64,000 nt of DNA from Polyangiaceae bacterium (GCA_022842465.1 JALHPN010000003.1:1-64000); one strand, 5' to 3'; counted from the first letter of the stretch, positions 1 to 8,334 are shown. Numbers and translations: made by a program. Notes: generated from the sequence alone by a model not told the origin.

Positions 1-563
1 ACACGCGCGGGTTCCAGGCGCGCGCGTCCGCGCTCGCGGAGCTCCTCCGCGGCAAGGACCGCCTCGTCGTCGTCGACGCCGGGTGCGCCTCCGCGCTCCG
101 CGTCCACGCCCCGGCCTCTGGCGTGTCCCTCCCTCTGCCCGTCGAGCTCTTCGTCGAGACGGCCGCGCGCGCGCTCGGCACGATCCCGGCCGCCGCGCTG
201 CGGGACGCCGCGAGCTCTCGCATGCGCTTTCACGACCCCTGTCAGATGGGGCGTGGCCTCGGCGTCTACGACGCGCCCCGCGCGGTGCTCGGACGTCTGC
301 TCGGCCGCGCGCCCGACGAGTTCCCCCGCGCCCGCGAGGGCGCCCGCTGCTCCGGCGCCGGCGGCCTCCTCCCCGTCACGATGCCGGAGACCTCGCGCGC
401 GATCGCCGACACCCGCGTCGCCGAGCACGAGGCCGAAGGCGGCGGCACGATCGTGACGGGCTGCGCCTCGAGCCTCCGCACGTTCGCGAAGAGCGGAGCG
501 AAGGTCGTCGACATCGCGAGCCTCGTCGCCCGCGCGCTCGGTCACGCGGAGGACGCCGAGTGA
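1..563 (+). CDS. CCG-domain (Fe-S)-binding protein, 5' truncated
   Basis: The reading frame is open from base 3 to the stop at 561-563, so the gene begins outside the window. The visible part has two cysteine-rich (CCG) segments: DAGCASALRVHAP near its start, and later FHDPCQMGRGLG, ARCSGAGG and VTGCASSLR. This is the C-terminal domain of the HdrB/GlcF/LutA-type family, electron-transfer subunits that bind a noncubane Fe-S cluster and work with flavin oxidoreductases. The N-terminal [4Fe-4S] ferredoxin part would lie upstream. The stop overlaps the GTG start of the histidine kinase (GTGA), so the two are probably co-translated. The exact enzyme partner cannot be told from this fragment. Confidence 0.8.
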   Translation, partial: TRGFQARASALAELLRGKDRLVVVDAGCASALRVHAPASGVSLPLPVELFVETAARALGTIPAAALRDAASSRMRFHDPCQMGRGLGVYDAPRAVLGRLLGRAPDEFPRAREGARCSGAGGLLPVTMPETSRAIADTRVAEHEAEGGGTIVTGCASSLRTFAKSGAKVVDIASLVARALGHAEDAE

Positions 564-2143
564 GCCGCGCGAGCCTTCCGCCTCCGCCGCCGAGGCCCAG
601 CCGCACGGTGGCGACGCGGATCCTCGCGTCCTTCGCGTTCACGATCGTCGCGTTCGCAGTCACGTTCGCGTTCTCCGCCCTCGCCCAGAAGCGCGCGGCC
701 GAGGAGAGCGAGGAGCTCACGAAGGGATTCGTCCCCGCCGCGCTCGAGCTCGGCAGGCTCCGCGCCGTGCAGTCGACGCTCGCGTCGCTCGTCGACGGCA
801 TCCCGGACGAGAAGAACCCGCTCTCCACGCGGATCCTGCTCGAGACGCTCTCGAGCGAACGCCGGATGATGTTCGAGTCGACTCGGACGGCGATGCACGA
901 CGACCTCCGGGCCCTCGGGAGCGAAGAGACCCGGCAGGTCGCCCTCGTCCTCTCCGGCGAGCTCGATGCGGCGCAGGCGGCGCTGTCGGGCGATCGCGCG
1001 GATCTCGATCGGCTCCTCGCCGCGATCGACGGAGGCGACCGTGACGAGGTGAACCGAGAGCTCATCGCCCTCGGCGCGAAGGAGCACGACGCCGACAAGC
1101 GGCTGAAGGCGCTCGCCGAGCATCTCGACCGCGAGATGGGTCGACTCTCCAACGCCGCCCGCGACCGCGAGCGACGCATCCTCGTCCAGCTCGCCGTCCT
1201 TGCGCTCCTGACGATGGCCGTCGCGGCAGGGGTCGCCCTCCACACGCGGCGGCTCCTCCGCCCGCTCGAGCGGGTGACGGAGCGCGCGCGGGCGGTCGCG
1301 CGCGGCGATCTCACCCCGCAGTCGATCCCCGACTCGGACGACGAGATCGGCCAGCTTGCCGCCGCGTTCGAGCGGATGGTCTCCGCCGTGGGCAAGGCGC
1401 AGAGCCGCGCGGTCGCGAACGAACGCCTCGCCGCGATCGGGAAGATGGCCGCTCACGTCACCCACGAGATCCGGAACCCGCTCTCGTCGATCGGCCTCAA
1501 CATCGAGCTCCTCGAGGAGGAGCTCGCCGAGTCGAACGTGAACGCGGAGTCGAAGAGCCTCCTCGGCGCGATCACGCGCGAGGTGCAGCGCCTCGAGCAC
1601 CTCTCCGAGGAGTACCTCCGCGTCGCGCGCCTCCCGCAGCCGCGCATGGAAGCGGACGATCTCGCCGCGGCGGTGCGGGAGATCACCTCGTTCGCGCGGC
1701 CCGAGGTCGAGCGAGCGGGATGCGAGCTCGCCGTGTCGATCGAGGACGACACGCCGCCCGTCCTCTTCGACGGCGGGCAGATCCGCCAGGCGCTCCTCAA
1801 CGTCCTCCGCAACGCGCGCGAGGCGATGCCGGACGGCGGGCGCATCGACGTCGCCGTGAAGGCGGAGGGGATGAGCGTCGTCGTCGCCGTCGACGATCGC
1901 GGCGGCGGCATCCCGGATGACATCCGCGCCCGCGTCTTCGACCCGTTCTTCTCGACGAAAGGCGAAGGCACCGGCCTCGGCCTCGCGATCACGCGGCAGA
2001 TCATCGAGGCGCATGGCGGGACGCTCGCCTGCGAGCCGCGCGAGGGCGGCGGGACGTCCTTCCGGATGCTCCTCCCGATCTCGCCCCAGCGCACGAGCGG
2101 ACCTGCGAGCGTCTCGCTCGCGCGCGAGCCGCCGTACCGCTGA
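560..2143 (+). CDS. Membrane sensor histidine kinase (HAMP-HisKA-HATPase)
   Basis: This is a 527-residue sensor kinase. I chose the GTG at 560, overlapping the upstream TGA, because the hydrophobic segment ILASFAFTIVAFAVTFAFSALA follows about 15 residues later; the longer ORF from 83 is a shadow. An extracytoplasmic helical region of about 180 residues is followed by a second membrane segment (VQLAVLALLTMAVAAGVAL), a HAMP linker, a HisKA domain with phospho-acceptor His in HVTHEIRNPLSS, and an ATPase domain with DDRGGGIP and GTGLGLAI. No response regulator is adjacent, so it is orphan within the window. Co-translation with a redox-type Fe-S protein hints at a metabolic or redox input, which is inference only. 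Confidence 0.9.
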   Translation: MSRASLPPPPPRPSRTVATRILASFAFTIVAFAVTFAFSALAQKRAAEESEELTKGFVPAALELGRLRAVQSTLASLVDGIPDEKNPLSTRILLETLSSERRMMFESTRTAMHDDLRALGSEETRQVALVLSGELDAAQAALSGDRADLDRLLAAIDGGDRDEVNRELIALGAKEHDADKRLKALAEHLDREMGRLSNAARDRERRILVQLAVLALLTMAVAAGVALHTRRLLRPLERVTERARAVARGDLTPQSIPDSDDEIGQLAAAFERMVSAVGKAQSRAVANERLAAIGKMAAHVTHEIRNPLSSIGLNIELLEEELAESNVNAESKSLLGAITREVQRLEHLSEEYLRVARLPQPRMEADDLAAAVREITSFARPEVERAGCELAVSIEDDTPPVLFDGGQIRQALLNVLRNAREAMPDGGRIDVAVKAEGMSVVVAVDDRGGGIPDDIRARVFDPFFSTKGEGTGLGLAITRQIIEAHGGTLACEPREGGGTSFRMLLPISPQRTSGPASVSLAREPPYR

Positions 2144-2161
2144 TTCACACCTCGTCGTCGA

Positions 2162-2494
2162 TCACGCGGGGCCTTCCTCCGACTCGTAGATGAAGCGGAG
2201 CTCGGGGGTGCGCTTCAGGTCGACGCCTTCGGCGAGGCGCGCGCGGAGGAACGCGGACGCGCGCTCGAACGCACGCTCGACGGCCGAACGCGGTCTCCCG
2301 CGGGGAACCGCGAAGTGCACCTTCGCGCTCCTCAGGTCGGGAGAGAGCACGACGTGGGTGATGCGGACGCCTTCGAGCTCCGGGTCCGTCACGTCGTCAC
2401 GGACGACGGTGCGGAGCTCGAGGAGGACCGCCGCCTGCGTCCGCTCGTGATGGTGGGATCCACGCGCGCCTTTCGCCGCGTCACGCCGTTCCAT
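2162..2494 (-). CDS. rbfA: Ribosome-binding factor A
   Basis: This encodes a 110-residue protein when read from the ATG at 2494 (MERRDAAKG). The ORF track extends the frame to 2602, but that would add an arginine-rich N-terminus unlike RbfA and run into the rph leader. The KH-type core is visible in LRTVVRDDVTDPELEGVRITHV and LRSAKVHFAV. RbfA binds the 30S subunit and helps mature the 5' end of 16S rRNA, and is important for cold adaptation. The gene is convergent with the histidine kinase and divergent from rph, with 85 bp between the two starts. It is usually found near infB and truB, which are not here. Confidence 0.85.
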   Translation of the reverse strand: MERRDAAKGARGSHHHERTQAAVLLELRTVVRDDVTDPELEGVRITHVVLSPDLRSAKVHFAVPRGRPRSAVERAFERASAFLRARLAEGVDLKRTPELRFIYESEEGPA

Positions 2495-2567
2495 GGGCGC
2501 TCTCGTTAGCCGAGGAAGCGCCCTCGGGAAAGGCCGGCGAGGGATGCGGCCCCGCGCGGGACCTGGT

Positions 2568-2573
2568 AGGAGG
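2568..2573 (+). promoter_or_regulatory. Ribosome binding site of rph
   Basis: A perfect AGGAGG lies 6 nt before the ATG at 2580. It decides the rph start in favour of 2580 over the longer ORF starting at 2493. Confidence 0.8.
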
Positions 2574-2579
2574 TTCGCC

Positions 2580-3335
2580 ATGCCCCGCCCTGATGGCCGC
2601 ACCCCCGACGCGCTCCGCCCGGTCGAGATGACCGTGGGCTTCCACCGCTACGCCGAGGGCTCCGTGCTCTACCGCGCGGGGCACACCGTCGTGCTCGCCA
2701 CCGCTTCGGTCGACATGAAGGTCCCGCCGTGGATGGAAGGCAAGGGCAAGGGCTGGGTCACCGCCGAGTACCAGATGCACCCGCGCGCGAACCCGCAGCG
2801 CCGGGAGTCGCGCGACGGCCGCGGCAAGGCGCCGAGCGGCCGCACGCAGGAGATCCAGCGTCTCGTCGGACGCGCGCTCCGCGCCGCGATCGACCTGGGG
2901 AAGCTCGGGGAGCGGCAGATCTCGATCGACTGCGACATCCTCGAGGCCGACGGAGGCACCCGCACGGCCTCCATCACCGCCGGCTTCGTCGCGCTCACGC
3001 TCGCCCTCGCGAAGATGAAGAAGGACGGAAACCTCGCCGGCCCGTGCATCCGCGAGCCCGTCGCCGCCGTCAGCGTCGGTCACGTCGGAGACGGGCTCGC
3101 GCTCGACCTCGTCTACCTCGAGGACTCGAAGGCAGAGGTCGACCTGAACCTCGTCGCCACGCGCTCGGGCGCGATCGTCGAGGTCCAGGGCACGGCCGAG
3201 GGCGCGCCCGTTCCGCGGAAGGACATCGACAAGATGATCGACCTCGGGCTCGCGGGGATCGCGGAGCTCAACGCGATCCAGGAGAAGGTGCTCGCCGCGG
3301 CAGGGGTCGACCTCGCCTCGCTCGTCGTCCGCTGA
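2580..3335 (+). CDS. rph: Ribonuclease PH
   Basis: This is a 251-residue phosphorolytic 3'-to-5' exoribonuclease that trims tRNA 3' ends. The N-terminus RPDGRTPDALRPVEM matches the family signature, followed by GSVLYRAGHTVVLATASVD, a basic RNA-contact loop (RRESRDGRGKAPSGRTQEIQR) and the DCDILEADGGTRTASI motif that holds the catalytic acidic residues. The length is normal for the family. The stop is followed after 11 bp by rdgB, the conserved rph-rdgB pairing of bacteria. Confidence 0.96.
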   Translation: MPRPDGRTPDALRPVEMTVGFHRYAEGSVLYRAGHTVVLATASVDMKVPPWMEGKGKGWVTAEYQMHPRANPQRRESRDGRGKAPSGRTQEIQRLVGRALRAAIDLGKLGERQISIDCDILEADGGTRTASITAGFVALTLALAKMKKDGNLAGPCIREPVAAVSVGHVGDGLALDLVYLEDSKAEVDLNLVATRSGAIVEVQGTAEGAPVPRKDIDKMIDLGLAGIAELNAIQEKVLAAAGVDLASLVVR

Positions 3336-3346
3336 GGAGAAGTCCG

Positions 3347-4015
3347 ATGAAGAGCTCGCTCGTCGTCGCCACGTCGAACCGCGGGAAGCTCGAGGAGCTC
3401 CGCCAGCTCCTCGCCGGTCTCGATCTCGAGATCGTCGCGCTCGCCGACGTCGTGAAGCGCGATCTGCACATCGTCGAGGACGGCGAGACGTTCGAGGCGA
3501 ACGCGATCAAGAAGGCGCAGGCGGTCGTCCGCGCGACGGGGATGATGACCCTCGCGGACGACTCCGGGCTGGAGGTCGACGCCCTCGGCGGTGCGCCCGG
3601 CGTCCGCTCGGCGCGCTACGCGGGCGAGCGCGCGACCGACGCGGAGAACAACGCGGCCCTCCTCGCCGCGCTCGGAGCGCTCGACGCCGACGCCACGGGC
3701 GCGGGCCTCGGGCGGGACTTCCCGGGGCGCTTCCGCTGCGTGCTCGCGCTCGTCGACCCGTTCACGCGCGACGGGGAGCCCTACCTCGTCGACGGCGCCT
3801 GCGAAGGACGGATCACCCTGACGCCGCGCGGCTCGGGCGGCTTCGGCTACGACCCGCTCTTCCTCGTCGACGGCACCGACCTCACGATGGCCGAGCTCCC
3901 GGAGGCCGAGAAGAACCGGATCTCGCACCGTGGTCGAGCGGTCGCGAAGCTCCGGCTCGTCCTCGAGAAGATCGTCGCCGAGCGCGACGCGGTCGTTCGC
4001 CGGGTCACGGGCTAG
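3347..4015 (+). CDS. rdgB: RdgB/HAM1 family XTP/dITP pyrophosphatase
   Basis: This 222-residue protein hydrolyses non-canonical purine nucleoside triphosphates (ITP, dITP, XTP) to monophosphates and keeps them out of DNA and RNA. The ATG at 3347 has a purine-rich leader (GAGGAGAAG) and the N-terminal substrate loop ATSNRGKLEEL. The metal and substrate motifs LADDSGLEVDALGGAPGV, SARYAG, GGFGYDPLF and KNRISHRG are all present. A roughly 15-residue insert (DADATGAGLGRDFPG) makes it slightly longer than the E. coli enzyme. It forms an operon with rph, and the upstream part of the long ORF from 2729 is a shadow of rph. Confidence 0.95.
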   Translation: MKSSLVVATSNRGKLEELRQLLAGLDLEIVALADVVKRDLHIVEDGETFEANAIKKAQAVVRATGMMTLADDSGLEVDALGGAPGVRSARYAGERATDAENNAALLAALGALDADATGAGLGRDFPGRFRCVLALVDPFTRDGEPYLVDGACEGRITLTPRGSGGFGYDPLFLVDGTDLTMAELPEAEKNRISHRGRAVAKLRLVLEKIVAERDAVVRRVTG

Positions 4016-4060
4016 CGCCGCGAGGGAAGGTCCGGACGGCGCCCCGCGTATCCCGGTGCC

Positions 4061-4516
4061 ATGAACGCTTGGCTTCGCGCTCTCGTCGTCGTCGCGGCTC
4101 CCACTCTGATCCTCGCGTGCGTCGGAGGCGCGGGCGATCTCGGCCAGGTCGGCTCCGCCGGGACCGGCGAGAGCGGTCAGGGCGGCCAGGGCGGCCAGCG
4201 CGGTGAGGATCCGACGGCGCCGGCCAGGGAGGACGACGCGTCCGAGACCGCCCCGGCGCCCTCCTCCGCCGCGAGCGCGACGCCGACCCCGAGCGGGACC
4301 GGCACCGCCACGACGGAGCGCCCCGAGTGCGCCTCGTACGCGGCGGTGTACTGCAAGTGCCTCGGGACCGCCGCGGCCAAGGACTGCGTCGCGGGCCAGA
4401 CCGCGCAGTGCAACAGCTACTACTCCCAGTGCACCTACGCGAAGTACGCCACGTGTGTGACCTCGCGGAACTGCTCCACGGGCTGGCTCGACGCCTGCTC
4501 GAAGGAGAAGTGCTGA
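4061..4516 (+). CDS. Cys-rich lipoprotein of unknown function
   Basis: This 151-residue protein has a signal peptide ending in a lipobox (PTLILAC), a Gly/Gln-rich and Ala/Ser/Pro-rich linker of about 60 residues, and a compact C-terminal domain rich in cysteines (CASYAAVYCKCLG, TYAKYATCVTSRNCS, LDACSKEKC). The even Cys number suggests disulphides in the envelope. I do not recognise the domain. Its last codons lie inside a 54-bp direct repeat whose second copy is at 6216-6269, so its original neighbour was probably the porin-like gene now ending at 6229. Confidence 0.75.
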   Translation: MNAWLRALVVVAAPTLILACVGGAGDLGQVGSAGTGESGQGGQGGQRGEDPTAPAREDDASETAPAPSSAASATPTPSGTGTATTERPECASYAAVYCKCLGTAAAKDCVAGQTAQCNSYYSQCTYAKYATCVTSRNCSTGWLDACSKEKC

Positions 4517-4561
4517 GCGTTCACTCGCCGAAGATGTCGAAGTGCACGCCGACACCGAGGC
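4508..4561. repeat. 54-bp direct repeat, copy 1
   Basis: Bases 4508-4561 match 6216-6269 with a single mismatch. The repeat contains the last codons (KC-stop) of the lipoprotein gene at 4061 and, on the minus strand, the last codons (GVHFDIFGE-stop) of the porin-like gene. Copy 1 therefore carries an orphan 3' end of the porin-like gene with no gene body behind it. The segment between the copies holds two genes (4624-6203). Confidence 0.9.
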
Positions 4562-4623
4562 GGAGCCGTCGGCGAAGCGTTTGTCGCACGCCTCGTGTCG
4601 CCGGTGCCACGTACTCGACGGAC

Positions 4624-5301
4624 ATGCGCCGAGCACTCCGCATCCTCGTGGCCGCGTCCGTCGCCGCGGCCGCGTCGGCGGCGCCGAGCGCCCGCGCCGA
4701 GGCGCCGCCCACCTTGCAGCTGCCCGAGCCCGCCCTGCTCGCGCGTACGCAGGTCGCCCCCGCGGAGCCCGGCCCGGAGTACTACCGGCTGCCTCCGTCG
4801 GACCGCTGGCTCGCCACACGCGTCGCGGTCGGAGGGGGCGTACGCGCGTCTGGTCCGTTCGCGTACGACGGCGCGTTCGCCCTCGACCTCGGTCTCTCCG
4901 CGCGGATCGGTCTCGGCAGGCGCCGTGAGTTCGGGTGGGCACTGATGCCGGACTTCGGCTACGCGAACCTCGCCCTCGGCGCGCCATCGCGCTCGCATTC
5001 CTTCCTCGCGGGCGTGGGGCTCGGGCTCCTGAACGGCGGAACGGCGTTCGGCGTCGTCCCGCGCTTCGTGGTCGGGAACGAGGCGGGTAGAAGCGCGCTC
5101 GGGCTCCGCACGGGCGTCGTCATCGACGGGGTCTTCGAGCCCGGTGTCCTGCTCGAGATCGCGCACACGGTGACGTGGCAAGACACTTCGGCCGCGCACG
5201 ACGTCCGCTTGCTCGTGGGTCTCGATCCGACGCTCTTCTTCACACCGCGCCGATGCCACCTCGGGATCGCAGGTCGCTCGACGGGAGGATGCGACCGATG
5301 A
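4624..5301 (+). CDS. Secreted outer-membrane-like protein, unknown function
   Basis: This is a 225-residue protein. I took the ATG at 4624 because it opens a clear Sec signal peptide (MRRALRILVAASVAAAASA, cleavage near SARA-EAPP). The mature part has alternating Gly-rich hydrophobic stretches (VAVGGGVRASGPF, FLAGVGLGLLNGG, LGLRTGVVIDGV) compatible with beta strands of a small outer-membrane barrel. I see no catalytic motif. It overlaps the next gene by ATGA, and the two form a unit enclosed by the 54-bp direct repeats. The longer ORF start at 4327 is a shadow. Confidence 0.7.
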   Translation: MRRALRILVAASVAAAASAAPSARAEAPPTLQLPEPALLARTQVAPAEPGPEYYRLPPSDRWLATRVAVGGGVRASGPFAYDGAFALDLGLSARIGLGRRREFGWALMPDFGYANLALGAPSRSHSFLAGVGLGLLNGGTAFGVVPRFVVGNEAGRSALGLRTGVVIDGVFEPGVLLEIAHTVTWQDTSAAHDVRLLVGLDPTLFFTPRRCHLGIAGRSTGGCDR

Positions 5302-6203
5302 CCCGTTCCGCCCTCACCCTCGTTCTCGCGTGCGCGTCCGCCGCGTGTGCCCCGTCGGTCGAAGGGCTCGTTCGCGATCACCACTACGCGGAGGCGTTCG
5401 CCGCGGTCGAGACGGAACATCCCGAGCTCCACGAGAGGGTCTGCCGAGCTGTGCTCGCGGACGCGGCGACGGCGCTGCACATCGCGATCGTACCCCACGC
5501 GCAGGTGGCGCACGCGCTCGGCCCCGACGCAGACCTCCTCGCCGAGGCTCGCGTCGCGCGCCTCCACGCCACGTTCGGCACACCCCGCGACGTCTCGACG
5601 CTGGTGACGGCGGAGCTCCGAGACGGCAGGACGCCCGTGCCCCACCTCGACACGTCCGAGTCGGCGCTCGCGGAGCTGACGGGCGAGGCCGCGGAGGCGC
5701 GCGGCCGGGCATCGGCCGAGGCGACGTCGCGCGAGAACGCGAAGACCGTATGGCTCCTGACGAACATCTTCCTCGCGGGGATTCCGGAGCTCACGCGCCG
5801 CGCGGTCCGCGTGGCCAACCCCTCGCTCGCGCCGGCGCCGGAGCCCTCCGACGTGGGCCGCCCCGATGTCTCGCCCCCGAAGGCGGCGCCGCGCGCTCGT
5901 CGTCTCGCGCAGCTCTTCGCGGGCAGCGCGGCCGGGACGGAGGACGGCGGAGACGGTCACGGTCACGTCGACCGCTTCGTGGTCTGGAGGGTGCGCGACG
6001 AGGCGTCGCCACGCCTCGCGGTCGCGATCACCGTCCACCTGACCGCCGGCTCGAGCGCGGGGTGCACCGAGGAGGTCGTCGCTCCCCTTCCGCCGGGCGA
6101 GACGATGGAGGAGCGCTTGGCGGCGCTGTTCGGGGGTCGGGAGCGCGCCGTCACCGAGCTCGGCCCGGGTGTCGTGATCGTCCCTCGGAAGCGTCGGCCT
6201 TAG
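5298..6203 (+). CDS. Lipoprotein of unknown function
   Basis: This 301-residue protein starts at an ATG overlapping the previous stop (ATGA). It has a short signal peptide with lipobox ASAAC. The central part is helical and Ala/Glu-rich, followed by one hydrophobic segment (VWLLTNIFLAGIPEL) and a C-terminal region with a His-rich patch (GHGHVDRF) and beta-like sequence. I do not recognise a family. Together with the preceding gene it is the whole content of the cassette between the two 54-bp repeats, so the pair may act together in the envelope. Confidence 0.7.
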   Translation: MTRSALTLVLACASAACAPSVEGLVRDHHYAEAFAAVETEHPELHERVCRAVLADAATALHIAIVPHAQVAHALGPDADLLAEARVARLHATFGTPRDVSTLVTAELRDGRTPVPHLDTSESALAELTGEAAEARGRASAEATSRENAKTVWLLTNIFLAGIPELTRRAVRVANPSLAPAPEPSDVGRPDVSPPKAAPRARRLAQLFAGSAAGTEDGGDGHGHVDRFVVWRVRDEASPRLAVAITVHLTAGSSAGCTEEVVAPLPPGETMEERLAALFGGRERAVTELGPGVVIVPRKRRP

Positions 6204-6215
6204 CGGCGTCCGCGC

Positions 6216-6269
6216 AAGTGCTGAGCGTTCACTCGCCGAAGATGTCGAAGTGCACGCCGACGCCGAGGC
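6216..6269. repeat. 54-bp direct repeat, copy 2
   Basis: This second copy overlaps the true 3' end of the porin-like gene (stop complement at 6229-6231). It begins with AAGTGCTGA, the last codons of the lipoprotein gene whose body lies at 4061, and so carries an orphan fragment of that gene. Confidence 0.9.
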
Positions 6270-7299
6270 TCAGCATCACGTAGGGACGGGCGTTGTCGAT
6301 GACCTCTCCGTCCTTGAACGCGGGCTCCTGGATGCCGTCGCCCTGACCGGGTGCAAACTGCACGTTTCCTGACGTGTCGTTGAGCGACCCGCCGGAGACG
6401 CTGAGGACGGGCTCGATCGTGAAGAGCGTCGCCACGCGGATCTCCGCGCCGAGCCCCAGCTTGAAGAGCTCGAGGCCGCTCATCGTGTAGGACTGGCCGT
6501 TGTTGCGGACGGTGACGAGGCGGCGGCCGATCGCGATGTCCGAGAGGAACGCGACGGAGTCGACGTCGCCGCTCAGCATCCGGAAGCCGATCCCGTAGTA
6601 GTCCGAGGAGGCGGAGGCGTTCTCGCCCTCGAACCGGTTACCGGCGGGCAAGAAGGCATGATCCCAGAAGAGGTACGGGATGTAGCGGTGCGAGATGCGG
6701 GCGCCGATGTCGATCTGCCCCGCAGGCCCGTTGCCGACGAAGTTCCCGGTCGTCTCCCCGCGGCCGGCGCGGTTCGCGAAGAAGTTGAAGCCGAAGCCCA
6801 TGTACGAGAGGCGCGGGCCCGCCCAGAGCGAGAACTTCGGCGCGTGCGTCGGCTTCTCGGGTTCGGGCGCCTCCACGGGAGGCGGCGCGGCGCGCGGAGG
6901 CGGGGGCTGCTGGTAGCTCGGTGGCGGTTGCTGGTACCCGGGCGGAGCTTGCTGGTACCCGGGCGGCGGCGGCTGGTACCCGGGCGGGGGCTGCTGGTAG
7001 CCCGGCGGGGGTTGCTGGTAGCCCGGCGGGGGTTGCTGGTAGCCCGGCGGGGGTTGCTGGTAGCCGGGCGGAGGCTGCTGGTAGTTCGGCGGAGGGGGCT
7101 GATAGCCCGGCGGCGGATAGCCGCCTGGCGGAGGCGGCGCGTACTGGCCTGGCGGCGGCTGGTACTGCGCGGGAGGCGGCAGCGGCGCCGGAGGCTGCTG
7201 CGCCCACGCGGGGTCGGCGAGCGCGGTGGTCGCGATCGCGGCAGCGCAGGGGAGGAGGAGCCGGAAACAGGGCGAGGAAGCGAAGACGCCGGGCGGCAT
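6229..7299 (-). CDS. Outer-membrane beta-barrel-like protein with PPPGYQQ repeats
   Basis: This is a 356-residue protein read from the ATG at 7299, which opens a signal peptide (FRLLLPCAAAIATTALADPAWA). A proline-rich region of roughly 100 residues follows, built from about nine PPPGYQQ heptads, then a Gly/aromatic-rich domain (APKFSLWAGPRLSYMGFGFNFF) ending in LGVGVHFDIFGE, typical of barrel strands. The repeat region probably spans or binds peptidoglycan or the outer surface, which is inference. It is divergent from the ATP synthase genes. The ORF extension to 7518 lacks signal-peptide logic. Confidence 0.75.
   Translation of the reverse strand: MPPGVFASSPCFRLLLPCAAAIATTALADPAWAQQPPAPLPPPAQYQPPPGQYAPPPPGGYPPPGYQPPPPNYQQPPPGYQQPPPGYQQPPPGYQQPPPGYQQPPPGYQPPPPGYQQAPPGYQQPPPSYQQPPPPRAAPPPVEAPEPEKPTHAPKFSLWAGPRLSYMGFGFNFFANRAGRGETTGNFVGNGPAGQIDIGARISHRYIPYLFWDHAFLPAGNRFEGENASASSDYYGIGFRMLSGDVDSVAFLSDIAIGRRLVTVRNNGQSYTMSGLELFKLGLGAEIRVATLFTIEPVLSVSGGSLNDTSGNVQFAPGQGDGIQEPAFKDGEVIDNARPYVMLSLGVGVHFDIFGE
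6890..7190 (-). repeat. Tandem 21-bp repeats encoding PPPGYQQ
   Basis: Within the porin-like gene, 21-bp units are repeated, several of them identical at the DNA level around 6997-7060 (gcccggcgggggttgctggta). Identical tandem units in frame are prone to slippage and would vary repeat number without a frameshift. Confidence 0.85.
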
Positions 7300-7456
7300 G
7301 TGAGGTGGAGCATAGGCGGGACCCGGGCGGCCGGCCAGCCGCCCCCGGAGACCGCTCACGACGCACGCGCCAGACGACGCGCGCGGACGGGTCAGGCGGC
7401 GTGCCCCGCTCGCGCCCTCATTTGACCGCGCGACCCGGCGGTGCCAAGAGCTTCGC

Positions 7457-7762
7457 GTGGGCGCGTTCCGCGGCATGAGGGCCTTCGGGAAGTACGGCTC
7501 CCTCGGCTTCGAGCTCATCGGGTCGATCGGGGTGGGGTACTACCTCGGCCATCTGCTGGACGTGAAGCTCGGCACGCGGTGGATCGGCTTCGTCGGCTTC
7601 CTGCTCGGTTGCTACGCCGGCTTCCGCGCGCTCTTCAAGGCGTCGAAGCAGATGCAGCGCGACATCGAGGACGACGAGCGCCTCGAGCGCGGCGAGGATC
7701 CGTGGGCGCCGCCGGAGCCCGACCACGAGGCCCCGAAGGTGCCGCGAGACGTGAAGCCATGA
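7457..7762 (+). CDS. AtpZ/AtpI-like F0F1-ATPase accessory protein
   Basis: This small membrane protein has 101 residues from GTG 7457, or 95 from ATG 7475. Two hydrophobic segments (GSLGFELIGSIGVGYYLGHLL and WIGFVGFLLGCYAGF) with a Gly-rich hairpin and a charged C-terminus match the AtpZ/ATPase gene 1 family found at the head of atp operons, which is linked to Mg2+/Ca2+ supply or ring assembly. It overlaps the next gene by ATGA. It is the first gene of the F0 cluster. Confidence 0.75.
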   Translation: MGAFRGMRAFGKYGSLGFELIGSIGVGYYLGHLLDVKLGTRWIGFVGFLLGCYAGFRALFKASKQMQRDIEDDERLERGEDPWAPPEPDHEAPKVPRDVKP

Positions 7763-8334
7763 CGGACCCGAAGCGCACGAAGGACGACGACGTCGCGGCG
7801 AAGGAGAGCGAGGACGCCGCGCGTGCGTCCGCCGTCGTCGCCGGCGTGCTCGGCGCGATCTTCACGGTCGGCGGCTTCGCGGTGGCAGGTCCGAAGACGG
7901 GGATGTCCGTCGCCGTCGGCGCCGTCGTCGCGGTCGCGAACCTCGTCGCGATGCGCGCCATCATCGGCGCGATCCTGACGCCCTCCGAGGACGATCTCGA
8001 AAACGCCGAGACCGCGTCTGTCGACGCCCCGTCGGGCGGGGACCCCGTGGCGGAGGCGGAGGCCCTCGGGGCAGCCGAAGCGGAGACGGACGAGGCCACG
8101 CGCGCGGCGGCGGAGGCCAGCGCCGAGGCGAGCAAGAAACAGGGACGTCGCGGCGGCGCGGCGTGGGGCGTCTTCGCGCTCCTGAAGATCCTCGTGCTGT
8201 TCGGAGGCATCGGCCTGCTCCTGATGCGCGGATGGGTCGAGCCGATCCCGCTCGTCATCGGCTACGGCGTCCTGCCGCTCGGGATCACGGCGAGCACCCT
8301 CGTCGCCAGCCTCCGCCCCAAGCGGCGGCGCTGA
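7759..8334 (+). CDS. AtpI-like ATP synthase subunit I
   Basis: This 191-residue membrane protein starts at ATG 7759, overlapping the previous stop. Two hydrophobic hairpins (SAVVAGVLGAIFTVGGFAV..VAVGAVVAVANLVAMRAII and GVFALLKILVLFGGIGLLL..IPLVIGYGVLPLGI) match the AtpI four-helix layout. They are separated by an unusual acidic, Ala/Glu-rich loop of about 80 residues that the family normally lacks. AtpI helps assemble the c-ring. Its place between atpZ-like and atpB supports the call. Confidence 0.7.
   Translation: MTDPKRTKDDDVAAKESEDAARASAVVAGVLGAIFTVGGFAVAGPKTGMSVAVGAVVAVANLVAMRAIIGAILTPSEDDLENAETASVDAPSGGDPVAEAEALGAAEAETDEATRAAAEASAEASKKQGRRGGAAWGVFALLKILVLFGGIGLLLMRGWVEPIPLVIGYGVLPLGITASTLVASLRPKRRR

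Noticed and set aside
4521-4712. 63-residue minus ORF ending in GVHFDIFGE
   Set aside because: Only the last residues, inside the 54-bp repeat, match the porin-like protein. The rest is unrelated, so it is a duplicated tail and not a gene.
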